Shown piece by piece: positions 5,535-6,459 of a DNA stretch of 6,459 nucleotides (its first letter is position 1; every line of letters starts with the position of its first letter). The stretch lies in the NCBI GenBank assembly GCA_965371325.1, contig CBDUXZ010000114.1, positions 1-6,459 on the forward strand. Direction: 5' to 3'. Both the position numbers and the translations under genes were made by a program. The stretch is from CBDUXZ01 sp965371325 [NCBI: uncultured bacterium]. GTDB taxonomy: Bacteria; JAUYMQ01. The notes beneath the pieces are model-generated. The model had not been told where the DNA came from, made no database searches, and was given only the letters and a program-made list of their open reading frames with translations.

Positions 5535-6459
5535 CTATTTCTTCCGGACGCTCTCCTTGATGTACTTCACGGAGACGGGGGAGAGATCCCTGGGACCGAT
5601 GCGGCATTCGATGAGGGAGAAGGACGGGGCTTCCGCGGCCGCAGCCAGCGCCCCCCGAAACTCCTCGCCGGTATCGGCGCGGAAACCCATGCCGCCCCAG
5701 GCGTTCGCCAGCTCGGCGTAGGGCCAGTTCGGGATCTCGAGGAGATCGGGCCGCGCCGTGACGGGACGGAAGATGCCCCAACCACCGTTGTTCAGCAGCA
5801 CGACGACCGGGTTCAGACCGTAGCGAGGCGCCTGGGCGATTTCGGGCCCCGTCATCTGGAAACCGCCGTCGCCGCATAGAACAAGGGGGCGGCGGCCGCA
5901 GCCAATCTGCGCCCCGAGGGCGCCCGGAATGGCAAAGCCCATGCTCGCGTAGTAGCCCTGCGCCAGGTACATCCCGTCCGGTGCGCGAATTTCCAGGCCC
6001 GCGAAGAGCGAGTCGCCCGATTCCGCGACCACCATGAACTCCCGTCGCGTCTTCAGGAACGCGTTGATCTCGTTCAGGACATCGGTGACACGGAGCTTTC
6101 TGCCGGTGGCGGCGCGGCGCCTGGGAAGATTGTCAACGTAGGTAACGCGCTCGCGGTGGCGCTTGAATTCGGCCTTCAAAAGCGCGTGCACGAAATCGCG
6201 AATGTTGACGTCCGTATAGGTGTGGTGGCTGACGTTCACCTTGTTGTCGACCGCCCAGATAGAGCGGCTGCGCGTGATGACCGGAGGCTGGCTTCCGAGG
6301 TTCATGTCGGTGAGGAGTGTACCGAGGTTGATGACGAGATCGGAGGCGTCAACGCGTTTTCGAAGCGCGGGCGGCGAGAGCGGGCCAACATGCACACCCA
6401 TGTGGAGGGGGTGTGCGGCGGGGAAGGCGCCCTTTCCGAGAACGGTCGTCATGACCGGT
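5535..6459 (-). CDS. ThDP-dependent 2-keto-acid decarboxylase, phenylpyruvate/indolepyruvate type, C-terminal 307 residues (cut by window edge)
   Basis: The N-terminal part, with the conserved thiamine-activating Glu and any active-site His, lies beyond the right edge. The reading frame is open to the edge and reads P-V before the Met at 6452, so that Met is internal. The visible part begins in the central TPP-enzyme domain (VMTTVLGKGAFP, then DLVINLGTLLTD). It continues into the pyrophosphate-binding domain: ESGDSLFAG, QGYYASMGFAIPGALGAQIG, then GDGGFQMTG (5847-5873) through NN (5787-5792), the classic GDG...NN motif that holds Mg2+ and ThDP. The ending NWPYAELANAWGG is typical of the decarboxylase branch rather than acetolactate synthase. 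PDC-type enzymes carry Glu 7 residues after the first Asn of NN; here it is Phe (5769-5771). Azospirillum phenylpyruvate decarboxylase also lacks that Glu and shares the nearby Trp and Arg. The likely reaction is decarboxylation of an aromatic or bulky 2-keto acid to an aldehyde. The class is secure; the substrate is not. Confidence 0.88.
   Translation of the reverse strand, partial: PVMTTVLGKGAFPAAHPLHMGVHVGPLSPPALRKRVDASDLVINLGTLLTDMNLGSQPPVITRSRSIWAVDNKVNVSHHTYTDVNIRDFVHALLKAEFKRHRERVTYVDNLPRRRAATGRKLRVTDVLNEINAFLKTRREFMVVAESGDSLFAGLEIRAPDGMYLAQGYYASMGFAIPGALGAQIGCGRRPLVLCGDGGFQMTGPEIAQAPRYGLNPVVVLLNNGGWGIFRPVTARPDLLEIPNWPYAELANAWGGMGFRADTGEEFRGALAAAAEAPSFSLIECRIGPRDLSPVSVKYIKESVRKK

Overview
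The window looks like chromosomal DNA of a G+C-rich (roughly 60-65% by eye) Gram-negative-type bacterium. Uncultured proteobacterial or deltaproteobacterial-like lineages would fit, but nothing here fixes the taxon. All seven genes are on the minus strand and closely packed. There is no tRNA, rRNA, transposon, CRISPR array or phage gene. The longest stretch without a gene is about 110 bases, so no large non-coding region is left unexplained.

In the direction of transcription (from high to low coordinates) the layout is as follows. (1) The C-terminal part of a thiamine-diphosphate-dependent 2-keto-acid decarboxylase, cut by the right edge; it looks most like the phenylpyruvate/indolepyruvate type. 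(2) A complete TerC-family membrane protein, a candidate metal (Mn2+) exporter. (3) A small predicted phosphotransferase with a RIO/lipopolysaccharide-kinase-like protein-kinase fold. (4) A 96-residue protein I do not recognise, followed at once by a good rho-independent terminator. (5) A zinc-free MDR-family NADPH:quinone-oxidoreductase-like protein, starting at GTG with a strong ribosome binding site and a possible promoter between it and the terminator. (6) A 663-residue KefB/YbaL-like CPA2 monovalent cation:proton antiporter with a cytoplasmic RCK (TrkA-N plus TrkA-C) module. (7) The N-terminal 99 residues of a crotonase-superfamily enoyl-CoA hydratase, cut by the left edge.

The terminator at 3421-3437 splits the window into two probable transcription units. 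The upstream unit holds the decarboxylase, TerC, the kinase-like gene and the 96-residue gene, though the decarboxylase and TerC may be separate. The downstream unit holds the quinone oxidoreductase, the antiporter and the enoyl-CoA hydratase; its last two genes overlap by 8 bases and are probably translationally coupled. A quinone-oxidoreductase-like enzyme next to a Kef-like antiporter recalls the KefF/KefC pairing, but it comes from a different enzyme family and the link is an inference.

I see no convincing new defence or mobile system. The points most worth a second look are the kinase-like gene beside terC (complete catalytic residues, no ribosome binding site, possible leaderless start), the orphan 96-residue protein, the decarboxylase active-site substitution, and the reductase-antiporter pairing.
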